This document shows positions 6,537 to 7,935 of a stretch of 7,935 bases of DNA, in pieces (the first letter of the stretch is position 1; each line of letters opens with the position of its first letter). The DNA comes from Syntrophobacter sp. SbD2 (lineage in GTDB: Bacteria > Desulfobacterota > Syntrophobacteria > Syntrophobacterales > Syntrophobacteraceae). The notes under the pieces are model-generated. The model saw only the letters and a list, made by a program, of their open reading frames with translations, did not search any database and was not told where the DNA came from. The stretch is taken from contig OMSV01000191.1 of NCBI GenBank assembly GCA_900290385.1, positions 10,791 to 18,725 of the forward strand, given 5' to 3'. A program made the translations under genes and the position numbers.

Positions 6537-7935
6537 GTGGAGAATCTCGGTTTTCTATCGAACCTGACAATGCATTCCACATGCGGCGTATGAGGAAAAA
6601 GATCAATTGGCTGCACCACTTTTATGTTGTATGCCCCCAGAAGAAGGGCCGCATCCCTGGCCAGGCTTGCCGGATTGCATGAGACGGCGATAATTCGGCC
6701 CGGCAGGATCTCAAGCAGGGCTTGAGTCACTTTCGGATATATCCCCGCCCTGGGAGGATCCACTATCACAACGTCCGGATGTCCCATCTGCGAAGCCTTG
6801 CCGATCATGTCCTTCAAGTCGCCCGCCAAAAAGCGACAGTTGCCGATAGCGTTGATCCGGCAATTCTCGTGCGCATCATGTACGGCATCTTCGACCAGTT
6901 CGATTCCGATAACGCTTCTTACACGCGAGGCGATATATAGTCCGATGCTGCCCGTTCCGCAATAGAGATCCCAGACGTTCTCGGTTCCCTCGAAGCCGGC
7001 AAGGCGGCCGACCGTCTCGTAGAGCTTCTGCGCCCCCAAGGTATTCGTCTGAAAAAAGGAATGAGCGGATACCTGGAAACGAAGCTCGCCAAGCCTTTCT
7101 TCGATGAACCCGGGACCGAACAGTGTGCAGCTCGAATCTCCGATAGCAACCTGAGAGTTTTTATCGTTTATGGAATGGATAAGGGTCGTAACTCGTGGGA
7201 ATCTCGACCTGAGATGATCTGAAAGCCTGTCCACACTGTTGTCTGCCCGTGGGTTTCCGGAAGTGATGAGATGGATTAGGACCTGACCCGTACTCCTTGC
7301 CTCCCTTATGACCAAAAAACGCCAAAAGCCTTCGTGAGTGCGAATGCTGTAGGCCTCAAGGCCACTTTTCACAGCCCATTGGCGGACTTCCCGCAGGATG
7401 GCGGCGGCCTCAAGTGACTGGAGAAAGCAGGTATCAATATTGAATACCTTGTCGAAAAGCCCCCTTATGTGGAGGCCGAGTGCGAAAAGGGCCTCCCGTC
7501 CGAATTCCCGGTCAAGTTCTTCGGCAAGAAGCCAACGCCTCTGCGAAAAGGTAAATTCCATTTTATTTCTATAGTGCAGCACTTCGGGGGAGGCAATAAT
7601 CGGCCCAACTTCCGTTTCGCCTGCCCCGGCAATATGCTGGAGACACTCTACAACGTGGGCCCTTTTCCAGAAAAGCTGAGCCTCATAGGCGATATCCTGC
7701 CAGTGGCACCCTCCGCAAATCCCGAAATGCGGACAAACAGGCAGCCTGTAGTCGGGCGATTGGGTCAGCGTCTCGATTACCCTTGCCTCGCCGTAATTTT
7801 TCTTCTTCCTCGTTATGACGGCCTTCACAGTCTGCCCGGGAACGGCCCGGTCAATGAAAACCACAAACCCGCCCACTTTGGCTACTGCTTTGCCCCCGAA
7901 TGCGAGCTTCTCAACCCGAAGCTCGATCTCCGTTC
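6533..7935 (-). CDS. rlmD: 23S rRNA uracil-C5 methyltransferase, RlmD/TrmA family (5' end outside window)
   Basis: It methylates C5 of a uracil in 23S rRNA, by analogy U1939, using S-adenosylmethionine; a related position or tRNA target is possible. The frame is open to the right edge, with the first full codon at 7933, and stops at TGA 6533-6535. Counting from that codon, a TRAM RNA-binding domain occupies about 1-55 (VEKLAFGGKAVAKV onward), so only a few residues are missing. A [4Fe-4S] site follows as C67-x5-C73-x2-C76 with the fourth Cys at 169 (NIDTC). FFQTN (293-297) precedes the SAM-binding DLYCGTGSIGL (322-332). DPPRAG (392-397), catalytic Cys419 in SCNPASLARD and the general-base Glu453 in HTPHVE complete the active site. 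All key residues are present. The gene ends inside the PBP start codon, pointing to one transcript. The promoter would lie outside the window. Confidence 0.93.
   Translation of the reverse strand, partial: TEIELRVEKLAFGGKAVAKVGGFVVFIDRAVPGQTVKAVITRKKKNYGEARVIETLTQSPDYRLPVCPHFGICGGCHWQDIAYEAQLFWKRAHVVECLQHIAGAGETEVGPIIASPEVLHYRNKMEFTFSQRRWLLAEELDREFGREALFALGLHIRGLFDKVFNIDTCFLQSLEAAAILREVRQWAVKSGLEAYSIRTHEGFWRFLVIREARSTGQVLIHLITSGNPRADNSVDRLSDHLRSRFPRVTTLIHSINDKNSQVAIGDSSCTLFGPGFIEERLGELRFQVSAHSFFQTNTLGAQKLYETVGRLAGFEGTENVWDLYCGTGSIGLYIASRVRSVIGIELVEDAVHDAHENCRINAIGNCRFLAGDLKDMIGKASQMGHPDVVIVDPPRAGIYPKVTQALLEILPGRIIAVSCNPASLARDAALLLGAYNIKVVQPIDLFPHTPHVECIVRFDRKPRFST

Overview
The window suggests a Gram-negative bacterium. 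It carries a bifunctional-type (class A) penicillin-binding protein with a PBP1b-like N-terminal region, a probable lipoprotein with tetratricopeptide repeats (TPRs), and a DUF4301 protein. DUF4301 is a family I associate with Bacteroidota and Deltaproteobacteria/Desulfobacterota. A Desulfobacterota-like origin is my best guess, but no rRNA or other taxonomic marker is present.

Layout. At 1-1161 on the plus strand is the 3' part of a DUF4301 gene that runs in from the left edge. Everything else is on the minus strand and is read from right to left. An rlmD-like 23S rRNA uracil methyltransferase gene (6533-7933, start beyond the right edge) overlaps the start of a class A PBP gene (4266-6536) through a GTGA junction. 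A possible 27-residue ORF (4178-4261) and a proline-rich TPR lipoprotein gene (3484-4209) follow. Next comes an AI-2E/PerM-family transporter gene (2351-3431) interrupted by a frameshift near 3100. After a gene-free stretch of about 350 bp (1996-2350) lies a chimeric locus (1296-1995). There, the promoter, ribosome binding site and first ~25 codons of a sulfotransferase gene run directly into a glycosyltransferase lacking its N-terminus, in a different reading frame.

How the genes may work together. The PBP and the TPR lipoprotein form a plausible cell-wall synthesis pair. PBP1b enzymes need outer-membrane lipoprotein activators, and a TPR lipoprotein encoded next to PBP1b resembles the LpoP arrangement known from Pseudomonas. 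The most striking point is that the PBP keeps all glycosyltransferase (GT51) motifs, while both catalytic lysines of its transpeptidase site are glutamate: SxxK reads SALE and KTG reads ETG. It may therefore be a glycan polymerase with a transpeptidase domain that no longer acylates. The region 1296-3431 looks like decaying or recently rearranged DNA, with one frameshifted gene and one deletion chimera. No tRNA, rRNA, CRISPR array or intact mobile element was seen.
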